NCBI RefSeq assembly: GCF_003054265.1
Contig: NZ_QBKT01000006.1
Span: 310,001 to 374,000, forward strand
Length of the DNA stretch: 64,000 nucleotides
Reading direction: 5' to 3'
Origin: Kordia periserrulae
Lineage (GTDB): Bacteria; Bacteroidota; Bacteroidia; Flavobacteriales; Flavobacteriaceae
In this document: in pieces, positions 37,101-45,306 of the stretch
How positions within the stretch are numbered: the stretch's first letter is position 1
How the letters are laid out: each line of letters begins with the position of its first letter
Position numbers and translations under genes: made by a program
The notes under the pieces: model-generated
What the model was told of the DNA's origin: nothing
What the model saw: the letters and a program-made list of their open reading frames with translations, nothing else
The model's database searches: none

Positions 37101-38651
37101 CTCATTTCGCCGCCGCCACATCACGATATCTATTCTATTGAAGATTTATCACAACTCATTTATGACGTAAAATCTGCCAATCGGGAAGCGCGAATTAATG
37201 TAAAACTCGTTTCTGAAATCGGTGTTGGAACCGTTGCTGCGGGCGTTGCCAAAGCAAAAGCTGATGTCATCCTCATTTCAGGGTTTGACGGCGGAACAGG
37301 CGCGTCTCCACTAACATCACTCAAACATGCAGGCTTACCGTGGGAATTAGGAATTGCAGAAGCACAGCAAACCTTGGTGATGAACAACCTGCGAAATCGT
37401 GTAGTATTGGAATGTGACGGACAATTAAAAACAGGTCGCGATGTCGCGATTGCCTGTTTACTAGGCGCCGAAGAATTCGGTTTTGCAACCGCGCCGCTAG
37501 TGGCTTCAGGCTGTATCATGATGCGTGTGTGTCACTTAAATACCTGTCCTGTCGGAATTGCTACGCAAAATCCTGAATTGCGGAAAAAATTCAAAGGAAA
37601 ACCGGAACATGTGGTGAATTATATGTATTTCGTAGCGCAGGAATTGCGCGAAATCATGGCGAAACTAGGGTTCAAAACGGTGAACGAAATGGTAGGACAA
37701 GTACAAAAACTCAATCGAAACAAAGCCATTGAACATTACAAAACTTCAGGAATTGATTTGACACCAATTCTTCACAAAGTGACCGTTTCCGATGATGTAA
37801 AACTATACAATACTGAAACACAAGATCATAATCTGGAAACACATCTCGACTTTAAGATTATTAAGCAAGCGCATCAAGCACTCTTTAGAAGACAACGAAC
37901 CGATTTACAATTCAACATCACCAATATTGACAGAGCTGTTGGCGCAATTATCAGCAATGAAATCTCTAAAATTTACGGTGCCGAAGGGCTGCCAGAAGAT
38001 ACCATCAACATAGACTTTAAAGGAGCTGCGGGACAAAGTTTTGGAGCGTTTACCACGAAAGGAATTCGCATGACCGTTCACGGAAACACCAATGATTACT
38101 TAGGAAAAGGCTTATCAGGTGGAAAACTCATCATAAAAGTTCCGAAAGAATCTACCATCATTCCTGAAGATAACGTCATCACAGGAAATGTAACTTTGTA
38201 CGGTGCCACTTCGGGCGAAGTATACATTAATGGAAAAGCTGGAGAACGTTTTTGTGTGCGAAACTCAGGCGCAAAAGCTGTGGTAGAAGGAATCGGCGAT
38301 CATGGTTGTGAATACATGACTGGTGGCGTTGCGGTGATTCTTGGGAAAATTGGACGCAATTTCGGTGCGGGAATGAGCGGCGGAATCGCGTATATTTTAG
38401 ATATGGACAACACGTTTTTTGTACAAAATTGCAATTCGGAAAGCTTAAATATAGATCCGATTACGTCGAAAGAAGATACATTGCAACTCAAACAACTCAT
38501 CCAAAATCATTACCAAGCCACGGAAAGTCCTTTAGCGAAACGAATTTTAGACGATTGGCAACAGTATCTACCAAAATTCTTAAAAATTCTACCAGAAGAA
38601 TACCGACAAGCATTGGCACGAATCGAAAAAGAAGAACTTCAAACAGCGTAA
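34149..38651 (+). CDS. gltB: Glutamate synthase, large subunit
   Basis: A 1500-residue enzyme that makes two glutamates from glutamine and 2-oxoglutarate. The N-terminal class II amidotransferase domain has its nucleophile in HDNCGAGF (C17), so a 16-residue propeptide is expected to be removed. A central domain and FMN domain follow, with the 3Fe-4S cysteines in CIMMRVCHLNTCPVG, and then the C-terminal GXGXG beta-helix. The ATG at 34149 is used; a TTG 6 nt upstream is in frame but less likely. It is 3 nt from gltD. Confidence 0.96.
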   Translation: MLKQQGLYLPEFEHDNCGAGFICSLTGKRSNDIIHKALEILVKLEHRGAVSADGVTGDGAGILIDIPHEFFKKSCDFKLPKVGEYAVSNVFLPQKDNQRQYCIEVFEKEIATQGLQLIGWRDVPVNSKILGEIAKETEPFVKQLFVGKTAASQSNREFNIKLFAARKITEHTIYNSKLSQQKFFYVPSLSTKIIIFKGLLKPEHINEYYLDLFDADLDTRLALVHQRFSTNTFPTWDLAQPFRYICHNGEINTLRGNVSRMFSREEIMESPLFGEDIKRILPTILKGKSDSATLDMVVELLLISGRSLPEAMMMLVPEAWEKNPNMSDTKRAFYEYNACVMEPWDGPASIPFTDGNYIGAVLDRNGLRPSRYTVTKNGNVIMSSETGVVDIKPENVAFHGRLEPGKMFLVNMNEGRIVNDEEIKETIAAKHPYRKWLNENLVHLRDISAKKGPIKYDEIDLKKREIVFGYTQEDLNTIIRPMAQLAKEPIGSMGSDTPIAILSEKPQLIYNYFKQLFAQVTNPPLDGVREELITDISLTLGSDVNLFDISPEHCKKLKIQNPVISKHDLDKIRNYDSNPNFKVASISMLYKVNRGLNELEIALENLMHKASKAIDNGANIIILSDRYVDEKHAPIPALLACSYVNHALHKLEKRSKTSLIIESAEPREVHHFALLFGFGASAVNPYIVNEIVEKQVVNGDITELEYLKAIKNYNKAIGKGILKVMNKIGISTLNSYRGSQLFECIGINSTTVKKYFPNTPTRIQGIGLREIEHEIVKRHKKAFQVNEVNVTIEVGGEYRWRRGQEKHMFNPLTVAKLQESVRTNKASTFKEYSELINNQSKSLMTIRGLFEFDQFDPIPIEEVEPWTEIVKRFKTGAMSYGSISKEAHENLAIAMNRIGGKSNSGEGGEDQERFYKNAQGDWKNSAIKQVASGRFGVTSNYLTSANEIQIKIAQGAKPGEGGQLPGPKVNPEIAKTRNSTPYVGLISPPPHHDIYSIEDLSQLIYDVKSANREARINVKLVSEIGVGTVAAGVAKAKADVILISGFDGGTGASPLTSLKHAGLPWELGIAEAQQTLVMNNLRNRVVLECDGQLKTGRDVAIACLLGAEEFGFATAPLVASGCIMMRVCHLNTCPVGIATQNPELRKKFKGKPEHVVNYMYFVAQELREIMAKLGFKTVNEMVGQVQKLNRNKAIEHYKTSGIDLTPILHKVTVSDDVKLYNTETQDHNLETHLDFKIIKQAHQALFRRQRTDLQFNITNIDRAVGAIISNEISKIYGAEGLPEDTINIDFKGAAGQSFGAFTTKGIRMTVHGNTNDYLGKGLSGGKLIIKVPKESTIIPEDNVITGNVTLYGATSGEVYINGKAGERFCVRNSGAKAVVEGIGDHGCEYMTGGVAVILGKIGRNFGAGMSGGIAYILDMDNTFFVQNCNSESLNIDPITSKEDTLQLKQLIQNHYQATESPLAKRILDDWQQYLPKFLKILPEEYRQALARIEKEELQTA

Positions 38652-38654
38652 GAC

Positions 38655-40121
38655 ATGGGAAAAATAACAGGATTTATGGAGTACAAACGTCAAGATGAAA
38701 CGTATGAAGCTCCTGCAAAACGTATTAAAAACTATAAAGAATTTACCATTGCTCTTGAAAAATCAACACTAGAAGAACAAGGTGCGCGCTGTATGGATTG
38801 TGGGATTCCGTTTTGTCACAGCGGCTGTCCACTCGGAAACTTAATTCCAGACTTCAATGACAAAGTCTATCGTGGAAAATGGAAAGAAGCAGCTGAAATT
38901 TTACATGCTACCAATAACTTCCCCGAATTTACAGGTCGTTTGTGTCCTGCGCCGTGTGAAGAAGCCTGTGTGTTGGGAATTAACGAAGATCCGGTAAGTA
39001 TTGAAAACATTGAAAAAAATATTGTAGAAACCGCTTTTGCGGAAGGTTGGATTGTGGCAAAACCACCTAAAAAACGAACAGGAAAATCGGTTGCAGTTGT
39101 AGGCTCTGGTCCCGCGGGATTGGCAGCGGCACAACAACTCAACCGTGCTGGTCATGCCGTCACTGTTTTTGAACGTGATGAAAAAGTAGGCGGATTGTTG
39201 CGCTACGGAATTCCCGATTTTAAGATGGAAAAGCATGTTATCGACCGTCGTTTGGCTATTTTAGAAGCAGAAGGAATCACGTTTACAACCAATGCGCATG
39301 TGGGTGTCACTATAGATACGAATCAGCTTAAAGAAGAATTTGATGCGATTTTACTTTGTGGCGGCGCAACAGTACGAAGGAACATTCCGATTGACGGAGC
39401 AGACGCGAAAGGCGTTCACCAAGCGATGGATTTCCTCAAACTAAACAATCAATACGTAGATGGTTTGGTTGATTTTGAAGACATCATTTCTGCGAAAGAC
39501 AAAAAAGTCATTGTCATTGGTGGCGGCGATACAGGCTCGGATTGTATTGGGACGAGCAATCGTCATGGCGCAACATCGGTAACAAACTTTGAAATATTGA
39601 GCAAACCAACAGTTGGACGTCCTGCGCATCAACCGTGGCCGTATTGGCCGATGAAACTAAAAACGACATCTTCACATCAAGAAGGTGTGGAACGTCATTT
39701 TAGCATTTCGACGGAAAAATTCATCAAAGATGCCAACGGAAACCTTACGGGATTAAAAACGGTTGAGGTTGAATGGATCTATGAAGAAGGCAAACGCCCG
39801 ACACTCAAAAAAATTCCAAATACGGAAAAAATTTGGGAATGCGATTTAGTACTATTAGCGTTAGGTTTCACAGGCGCAGAAAAAACATTGGCAGAAGCTT
39901 TTGATATAGACATGGATTTCAGAACTAACATCAAAGCAACCACAAAAAATTACGCTACCAACAAAGACGGAATCTTCGTTGCTGGCGACATGCGCAGAGG
40001 ACAATCGTTAATCGTTTGGGCAATTTCCGAAGGTCGTCAAGCCGCGCATCATGTGGACAACTATTTAATGGGAAGTTCTAATTTACCGTTGAAGGATGAT
40101 AATGATTTGCCGAGAATATAA
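38655..40121 (+). CDS. gltD: Glutamate synthase, small subunit
   Basis: A 488-residue subunit that transfers electrons from NAD(P)H to GltB. The N-terminal cysteine clusters are CMDCGIPFCHSGCP near residue 40 and CPAPCEEAC near 94. The FAD-binding motif GSGPAGLAAA lies near 150 and the NAD(P)-binding motif GGGDTGSD near 289. It forms the gltBD operon just upstream of the ilv leader region, and could supply glutamate for the IlvE reaction. Confidence 0.96.
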   Translation: MGKITGFMEYKRQDETYEAPAKRIKNYKEFTIALEKSTLEEQGARCMDCGIPFCHSGCPLGNLIPDFNDKVYRGKWKEAAEILHATNNFPEFTGRLCPAPCEEACVLGINEDPVSIENIEKNIVETAFAEGWIVAKPPKKRTGKSVAVVGSGPAGLAAAQQLNRAGHAVTVFERDEKVGGLLRYGIPDFKMEKHVIDRRLAILEAEGITFTTNAHVGVTIDTNQLKEEFDAILLCGGATVRRNIPIDGADAKGVHQAMDFLKLNNQYVDGLVDFEDIISAKDKKVIVIGGGDTGSDCIGTSNRHGATSVTNFEILSKPTVGRPAHQPWPYWPMKLKTTSSHQEGVERHFSISTEKFIKDANGNLTGLKTVEVEWIYEEGKRPTLKKIPNTEKIWECDLVLLALGFTGAEKTLAEAFDIDMDFRTNIKATTKNYATNKDGIFVAGDMRRGQSLIVWAISEGRQAAHHVDNYLMGSSNLPLKDDNDLPRI

Positions 40122-40134
40122 AGTCAAATCAAGT

Positions 40135-40160
40135 GTCACATTGAGCGCAGTCGAAATGGC
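40135..40160. repeat. Dispersed repeat, gagcgcagtcga family
   Basis: Copy with sequence gtcacattGAGCGCAGTCGAaatgg just after gltD. The hairpin is imperfect, and a second copy lies at 40427-40454 between the two attenuators. Confidence 0.65.
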
Positions 40161-40259
40161 TATGAAGTTTAAATCTCCCTGCAACCACAGGAAAAACAAA
40201 ACATTTTTTCAAAAACGATTAGGAATCTTAAAAAACTTTTTCAATATTTGATACAACAA

Positions 40260-40322
40260 ATGAACAAGCAACCACAAAATATCATTGTCATTAGCATTAT
40301 TGTGATTCAGTCACAACGATGA
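40260..40322 (+). CDS. ilv leader peptide 1
   Basis: A 20-codon frame, MNKQPQNIIVISIIVIQSQR, with six Ile and two Val codons and no Leu. The bias matches the end products of the downstream ilv operon. Its stop codon overlaps the sequence AGGAATGC (40322-40329), which can pair with the 5' arm of the next terminator, so ribosome stalling at the Ile/Val codons would free that sequence to form an antiterminator. Sequence and arrangement are seen directly; the function is inferred by analogy with enterobacterial amino-acid attenuators. Confidence 0.72.
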   Translation: MNKQPQNIIVISIIVIQSQR

Positions 40323-40366
40323 GGAATGCCATGCTATTTTCACTATAAAAATTTCAAAGCCTTCCT
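40322..40366 (+). promoter_or_regulatory. Attenuator 1 antiterminator pairing
   Basis: AGGAATGC at 40322-40329 can pair with GCCTTCCT at 40359-40366 (seven of eight positions). This would replace the terminator stem that uses the same GCCTTCC arm. Confidence 0.55.
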
Positions 40367-40385
40367 ACATCGGGAAGGCTTTTTC
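40356..40385 (+). terminator. Attenuator 1 terminator
   Basis: A 10-bp perfect stem AAAGCCTTCC/GGAAGGCTTT (40356-40365 with 40373-40382), a 7-nt loop and a T run to 40384. It lies 34 nt after the leader peptide 1 stop. Confidence 0.82.
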
Positions 40386-40426
40386 TATTAGTGAAACTTT
40401 TGAAGGACGTCAATTCGAGTGTTTTT

Positions 40427-40454
40427 TGTCACATTGAGCGCAGTCGAAATAGAC
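40427..40454. repeat. Dispersed repeat between the two attenuators
   Basis: Second copy of gtcacattgagcgcagtcgaaat in this leader region, nearly identical over 23 nt to 40135-40157. The two copies flank attenuator 1, which suggests how the unit may have been duplicated or could be lost. Confidence 0.65.
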
Positions 40455-40480
40455 AAAAAATGTATCGAGAATAGTCTTTC

Positions 40481-40522
40481 AAACAACAAACAACAAACAA
40501 CAAACAACAAACAACGAACAAC
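40481..40522. repeat. Heptanucleotide tandem repeat
   Basis: Five perfect copies of AAACAAC (40481-40515) and one variant GAACAAC (40516-40522) end 15 nt before the leader peptide 2 start. The tract has no G on the coding strand except the variant and is therefore unstructured; it may help ribosome loading or vary in length by slippage. Confidence 0.85.
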
Positions 40523-40537
40523 GAAAAAACACACAAC

Positions 40538-40591
40538 ATGAACAAAACCATCATCAGCATCATCGTCATTATTATCATGAACTCTTCTTGA
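40538..40591 (+). CDS. ilv leader peptide 2
   Basis: A 17-codon frame, MNKTIISIIVIIIMNSS, with seven Ile codons and one Val, again no Leu. Both leaders start with Met-Asn-Lys after a CA-rich, G-poor upstream sequence. The stop is followed at once by GTTGGTA (40592-40598), able to pair with part of the following terminator. Ile/Val-poor conditions would stall the ribosome within the II-S-II-V-III run and leave this element free. Sequence evidence is direct, regulation is inferred. Confidence 0.78.
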   Translation: MNKTIISIIVIIIMNSS

Positions 40592-40632
40592 GTTGGTACG
40601 ATGTGCTGTATAAAACAAAAGCCTGTATCAAC
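40592..40632 (+). promoter_or_regulatory. Attenuator 2 antiterminator pairing
   Basis: GTTGGTA at 40592-40598 pairs with TATCAAC at 40626-40632 (seven pairs, one G-T). The second element is the end of the terminator's 5' arm plus its loop, so the two foldings exclude each other. Confidence 0.55.
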
Positions 40633-40648
40633 CGCGATACAGGCTTTT
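40617..40648 (+). terminator. Attenuator 2 terminator
   Basis: A 13-bp perfect stem AAAAGCCTGTATC/GATACAGGCTTTT (40617-40629 with 40636-40648), 6-nt loop AACCGC, then more T residues (TATTTTTT). Confidence 0.88.
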
Positions 40649-40884
40649 ATTTTTTAAAGAGAAAAATCCGAAAAACAAACAACACTTCGGCTAGCTCAGC
40701 GTAAACAAATAACGAAAAACACTATAAAAAACACCAAGTTGAACATTGTAGTAAAAAAATCATAAAAAACTGAAAAACAGATAATTAACAAAAATAAATA
40801 ACAATTGATTTTAGGTAAAAAATCAAAACCAAACACACAAAAAAGTAGGAATACAATTAATTTCGAATCATAATCACACTAAAA
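40649..40884. other. Untranslated stretch between attenuator 2 and ilvE
   Basis: A 236-nt, A-rich region with no gene. A 'cttcggctagctcagc' motif at about 40686-40701 resembles another flavobacterial dispersed repeat. The rest is CA/A-rich and likely unstructured. Confidence 0.45.
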
Positions 40885-41778
40885 ATGTATTATACAAACG
40901 ACAGTATCATCTATCACAACGGCGCATTTCTGCATCCAGAAACGGCGTCTGCCAACCTATACAGTCAAACGTTGCACTACGGAAATGGCGTATTTGAAGG
41001 CATCCGTTCGTACAAAACCAAATTCGGCGCAAAAATTTTTAAAGCCGCTGGACATTACGAACGCCTAAAATATGGTGCCCAAGTCATGGGAATTCCATGT
41101 AATTACACAGTAGAGGAATTGGTAAATATCACATATCAACTACTAGAAAAAAACAATCTCGAAGATGCGTATATCAGACCTATTTTGACCACAGGCGCTA
41201 ATATGAGTCTGTTAACGTCTGACGAATCCATACTAACCATCCAATGTTGGGAATGGGGAAAATACATGGGCGACAAACTTTTACGCGTAAAAACCTCTCG
41301 CTTTGAACGTCCCAATCCGAAATCCTGCTTTGTAGAAGCAAAAATCACAGGACATTACACAAATTCCATTCTATCCACAAACGAAGCAAAAAGTGCAGGA
41401 TACGATGAAGCATTATTGTTAGACATGAACGGAAATGTAGCAGAATGTTCGGGCGCCAATGTATTTATGGAAAAAGACGGCAAACTCTACACGCCAAAAC
41501 GCGGACACATCATGCCAGGAATTACGCGTACTACGATTATCGAAATTTGTAAAGAGGAAGGTTTTTCAGTAGAAGAAAAAGACTTTACACTTGCCGAACT
41601 AAAACAAGCAGACAGCGCCTTTTTTACGGGAACAGCGGCAGAAGTTGTCGGATTACAATCGTTAGATGACTATAAATTTCCACTTTCGTGGGAAGCGTCT
41701 CTCGGTTACAAACTCATGCAACTCTACAAACAAGAAGTATTGTGCGAACGCAACAGCAAACTCTCTGAAGCAATCTAA
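40885..41778 (+). CDS. ilvE: Branched-chain-amino-acid aminotransferase
   Basis: A 297-residue fold-type IV PLP enzyme that moves an amino group between glutamate and the branched-chain 2-oxo acids, the last step of Ile, Val and Leu synthesis. The PLP lysine is probably K153 in EAKITGHYTNS. The phosphate and carboxylate binding regions YGNGVFEGIRSY and GTAAEV are present. It is the first gene of the ilvEDBNCA operon, and follows the attenuator region. Confidence 0.94.
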   Translation: MYYTNDSIIYHNGAFLHPETASANLYSQTLHYGNGVFEGIRSYKTKFGAKIFKAAGHYERLKYGAQVMGIPCNYTVEELVNITYQLLEKNNLEDAYIRPILTTGANMSLLTSDESILTIQCWEWGKYMGDKLLRVKTSRFERPNPKSCFVEAKITGHYTNSILSTNEAKSAGYDEALLLDMNGNVAECSGANVFMEKDGKLYTPKRGHIMPGITRTTIIEICKEEGFSVEEKDFTLAELKQADSAFFTGTAAEVVGLQSLDDYKFPLSWEASLGYKLMQLYKQEVLCERNSKLSEAI

Positions 41779-41781
41779 AAA

Positions 41782-43461
41782 ATGAACAATCTCAATAAAT
41801 ACAGCAAAACCGTTACACAAGATCCTACGCAACCTGCGGCACAAGCCATGCTACACGCTATTGGACTTACAAAAGAAGACTTTTTCAAACCAATTGTCGG
41901 CATTGCAAGTACAGGTTATGAAGGCAATCCGTGTAACATGCATTTGAACGATTTGGCAAAACTCGCCAAACAAGGAACGCAAAACGAAGATGTAGTCGGA
42001 CTTATTTTCAACACGATTGGTGTGAGCGATGGAATTTCGATGGGAACACCTGGAATGCGCTATTCCTTGCCATCGCGTGATATCATTGCCGATTCTATGG
42101 AAACAGTAGTACAAGCCATGAGTTACGACGGATTAATCACGGTAGTTGGTTGCGACAAAAACATGCCTGGCGCGTTGATGGCAATGATTCGTTTAAATCG
42201 TCCAAGTATTTTGGTTTATGGCGGAACGATTGATTCGGGTTGTCACAATGGAAAAAAACTCGATGTGGTTTCTGCTTTTGAAGCTTGGGGAAGCAAAGTA
42301 GCAGGCACAATGGACGAAACCGAATATCAAAACATTGTTGAAAAAGCCTGTCCGGGCGCGGGCGCATGCGGCGGAATGTACACCGCAAATACCATGGCGT
42401 CTGCCATAGAGGCCTTGGGAATGGCATTACCGTTCAATTCGTCAAATCCCGCGCTGAGCGATGCTAAAAAACAAGAATCTGTTGCGGCAGGTGAAGCGAT
42501 TCGTGTGTTGCTAGAAAAAGACATCAAACCGTCGGACATCATCACGCGTAAATCATTAGAAAATGCAGTACGTTTGGTAACGATTCTTGGCGGATCAACC
42601 AATGCTGTATTACACTTTCTCGCCATAGCGAGAGCAGCACAAATTGATTTTACCTTAGAAGACTTTCAAAAAATAAGCGATACCACACCATTTCTAGCAG
42701 ACTTAAAACCAAGCGGAAAATACTTGATGGAAGATGTACACGCTGTTGGCGGAATTCCAGCAGTATTAAAATATTTACTCAAAAAAGGACTCTTACACGG
42801 CGATTGTTTAACCGTTACAGGAAAAACAATGGCAGAAAACTTATTAGATGTTGACGATTTAACGGAAGGGCAAGATGTCATCAAACCTGTGGAAAACCCA
42901 ATCAAAATCTCAGGGCATTTGCGCATGCTGTACGGAAACTTAGCTAGTGAAGGAAGCGTTGCAAAAATCACAGGAAAAGAAGGATTAACATTCACAGGAA
43001 AAGCCAAAGTCTTTGAAGGTGAATATGAAGCTAATGACGGAATCCGCGACGGAAAAGTTGAAAAAGGAGATGTTGTGGTTATTCGGTATGAAGGACCAAA
43101 AGGCGGACCAGGAATGCCAGAAATGCTCAAACCAACGGCAGCTATCATGGGCGCAGGATTGGGAAAAGATGTAGCACTTATTACAGATGGACGTTTTTCA
43201 GGAGGAACACACGGTTTTGTCGTCGGTCATATCACTCCAGAAGCCCAAGAAGGCGGCACAATTGCTTTGGTAAAAGACGGTGATATCATTACAATAGATG
43301 CAGAAACGAACACCATACAACTAGAAGTTTCCGAAGCAGAACTTCAAGAACGTAAAAAACAATGGAAAGCTCCCGAACTCAAATTTGAACGTGGAGTATT
43401 ATACAAATATGCAAAAACAGTGTCATCCGCATCCAAAGGCTGCGTTACAGACGAATTCTAA
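41782..43461 (+). CDS. ilvD: Dihydroxy-acid dehydratase
   Basis: A 559-residue iron-sulfur dehydratase that forms the 2-oxo acid precursors of Ile and Val. Cluster and catalytic motifs are present: GCDKNMPG near residue 123, [16 protein letters not shown] near 190, and [10 protein letters not shown] near 470. Length is normal. It starts 3 nt after ilvE. A 112-nt gap to ilvB contains two dispersed palindromes. Confidence 0.95.
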   Translation: MNNLNKYSKTVTQDPTQPAAQAMLHAIGLTKEDFFKPIVGIASTGYEGNPCNMHLNDLAKLAKQGTQNEDVVGLIFNTIGVSDGISMGTPGMRYSLPSRDIIADSMETVVQAMSYDGLITVVGCDKNMPGALMAMIRLNRPSILVYGGTIDSGCHNGKKLDVVSAFEAWGSKVAGTMDETEYQNIVEKACPGAGACGGMYTANTMASAIEALGMALPFNSSNPALSDAKKQESVAAGEAIRVLLEKDIKPSDIITRKSLENAVRLVTILGGSTNAVLHFLAIARAAQIDFTLEDFQKISDTTPFLADLKPSGKYLMEDVHAVGGIPAVLKYLLKKGLLHGDCLTVTGKTMAENLLDVDDLTEGQDVIKPVENPIKISGHLRMLYGNLASEGSVAKITGKEGLTFTGKAKVFEGEYEANDGIRDGKVEKGDVVVIRYEGPKGGPGMPEMLKPTAAIMGAGLGKDVALITDGRFSGGTHGFVVGHITPEAQEGGTIALVKDGDIITIDAETNTIQLEVSEAELQERKKQWKAPELKFERGVLYKYAKTVSSASKGCVTDEF

Positions 43462-43473
43462 AAGAATTCTTTT

Positions 43474-43559
43474 GTCACATCGAGCGCAGTCGAGATGTAT
43501 TTGAAACAAAAACTATAGCATTTTCAAAATGGATTCCGCATCAAGTGTGGAATGACAAT
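43474..43559. repeat. Two palindromes between ilvD and ilvB
   Basis: CACATCGAGCGCAGTCGAGATGT-like hairpin (43476-43498, nearly perfect) and ATTCCgcatcaagtgtGGAAT (43532-43552). The second is close to a copy at 47513-47533 after ilvC. Their location inside an operon could give differential mRNA stability. Confidence 0.7.
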
Positions 43560-43573
43560 AAAAAATCAACACT

Positions 43574-45304
43574 ATGGAAACAAAAACCATACAAGAAACA
43601 CAAACACAACCAACAACAGAACGACTCACAGGAAGCGAAGCCATTGTACGTTGTTTGTTAGCAGAAGGTGTAAAAACGCTATATGGCTATCCTGGCGGCG
43701 CTATCATGCCAGTATATGACGAGCTATACAAATACCAAGATAAAATTCATCATGTGCTAACGCGTCATGAACAAGGCGCAACACATGCTGCACAAGGATA
43801 TGCGCGCATTTCTGGTGAAGTCGGAGTTGCTATTGCTACTTCAGGTCCAGGAGCTACCAATCTCATCACGGGAATTGCCGATGCGCAAATCGATTCGACG
43901 CCGTTGGTATGTATTACGGGACAAGTTGCCTCGCATTTGTTGGGAAGTGATGCGTTTCAAGAAACGGATATTGTGGGCATTTCTACGCCAGTGACCAAAT
44001 GGAATCACCAAATTACGAAAGCTTCTGAAATTCCAGAAGTCATCGCAAAAGCATTTTACATAGCAAAAAGTGGACGTCCAGGACCTGTGTTGATTGATAT
44101 TACGAAAGATGCACAATTTGAAGAATTTGATTTTTCATATCAAAAATGTACGGCAGTTCGCAGTTACAAAGCAGTGCCAGAAGTAGATGAAACCTCGTTA
44201 AATGCTGCTGCAGAAATCATCAATGCAGCAAAAAAACCGTTAGTCGTTTGGGGTCAAGGCGTGATTTTAGGTAAAGCGGAAGCTGAATTTAAAGCTTTCA
44301 TTGAAAAAGCAGGTATTCCTTCAGCTTGGACAATTTTAGGTGTTTCAGCCATTCCAACAGAACATCCACTCAATGTCGGAATGGTAGGAATGCACGGAAA
44401 CTATGCGCCAAACAAACTCACCAATGAATGCGATGTGTTAATTGCTATCGGAATGCGTTTTGACGATCGCGTTACAGGAAACTTAGCCACGTATGCCAAA
44501 CAAGCAAAAGTCATTCATTTTGAAATTGATCCTGCGGAAGTAGACAAAAATGTAAAAACGGATGTAGCTGTTTTGGGTGATGCAAAAGTGAATCTGACAA
44601 AAATTCTGCCACTTATCCAGAAAAAAGAACATTCAGCTTGGCGACGTGCGTTTGACGATTTATACGCGATTGAATACGAAAAAGTCATCAAAAATGATTT
44701 GTATCCAACCAAAGAAGGATTGACCATGGGCGAAGTGTTAAAGGAAATCAACAACCAAAGCAACGGCGAAGCAGCGATTGTTTCGGATGTTGGTCAGCAT
44801 CAAATGATTGCCTGTCGTTATGCCAATTTCAAACAGACAAAAAGCAATATTACTTCGGGCGGATTGGGAACGATGGGATTTGGCTTGCCAGCCGCTATTG
44901 GCGCAAAAATGGCAGCGCCTGAGCGTGAAGTAGTTTGTATTTGTGGCGATGGCGGTTACCAAATGACCATTCAGGAATTGGGAACTATTTTTCAGCAAAA
45001 AGCCGCGGTGAAAATTGTGGTGTTGAATAATGATTTCTTGGGAATGGTGCGACAGTGGCAACAACTGTTTTTTGACAAACGTTATGCTTCTACCGAAATG
45101 ACTAACCCTGATTTTGTAGCGATTGCCAAAGGTTACTACTTAAACGCACGTCGCGTCACAAAAAGAGACGAATTAGCGGAAGCAGTACAAGAAATGATGG
45201 AAAGTAAAGAAGCGTACTTTTTAGAAGTATGTGTAGAAAAAGAAGACAACGTATTTCCAATGATTCCAACAGGAGCATCGGTTTCAGACATAAGATTAGC
45301 GTAA
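43574..45304 (+). CDS. ilvB: Acetolactate synthase, large subunit
   Basis: A 576-residue ThDP- and FAD-dependent enzyme that makes acetolactate or acetohydroxybutyrate. The N-terminal ThDP Glu is in TRHEQGATHAAQG near residue 63, and the ThDP/Mg motif GDGGYQMTIQELGTI...NND lies near 460-490. The VRQWQ region involved in substrate choice is also present. The regulatory subunit follows after 2 nt. Confidence 0.95.
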   Translation: METKTIQETQTQPTTERLTGSEAIVRCLLAEGVKTLYGYPGGAIMPVYDELYKYQDKIHHVLTRHEQGATHAAQGYARISGEVGVAIATSGPGATNLITGIADAQIDSTPLVCITGQVASHLLGSDAFQETDIVGISTPVTKWNHQITKASEIPEVIAKAFYIAKSGRPGPVLIDITKDAQFEEFDFSYQKCTAVRSYKAVPEVDETSLNAAAEIINAAKKPLVVWGQGVILGKAEAEFKAFIEKAGIPSAWTILGVSAIPTEHPLNVGMVGMHGNYAPNKLTNECDVLIAIGMRFDDRVTGNLATYAKQAKVIHFEIDPAEVDKNVKTDVAVLGDAKVNLTKILPLIQKKEHSAWRRAFDDLYAIEYEKVIKNDLYPTKEGLTMGEVLKEINNQSNGEAAIVSDVGQHQMIACRYANFKQTKSNITSGGLGTMGFGLPAAIGAKMAAPEREVVCICGDGGYQMTIQELGTIFQQKAAVKIVVLNNDFLGMVRQWQQLFFDKRYASTEMTNPDFVAIAKGYYLNARRVTKRDELAEAVQEMMESKEAYFLEVCVEKEDNVFPMIPTGASVSDIRLA

Positions 45305-45306
45305 TT

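Noticed and set aside
37160-37519. 119-codon minus-strand frame inside gltB
   Set aside because: It lies opposite the conserved FMN domain and has no protein-like pattern.
40481-40522. Possible CRISPR array
   Set aside because: The units are only 7 nt and contiguous, with no spacers; it is a simple tandem repeat.
40388-40618. 76-codon minus-strand frame in the ilv leader
   Set aside because: It is antisense to the heptanucleotide array and leader peptide 2 and has a Cys/Leu/Phe repeat composition from those repeats.
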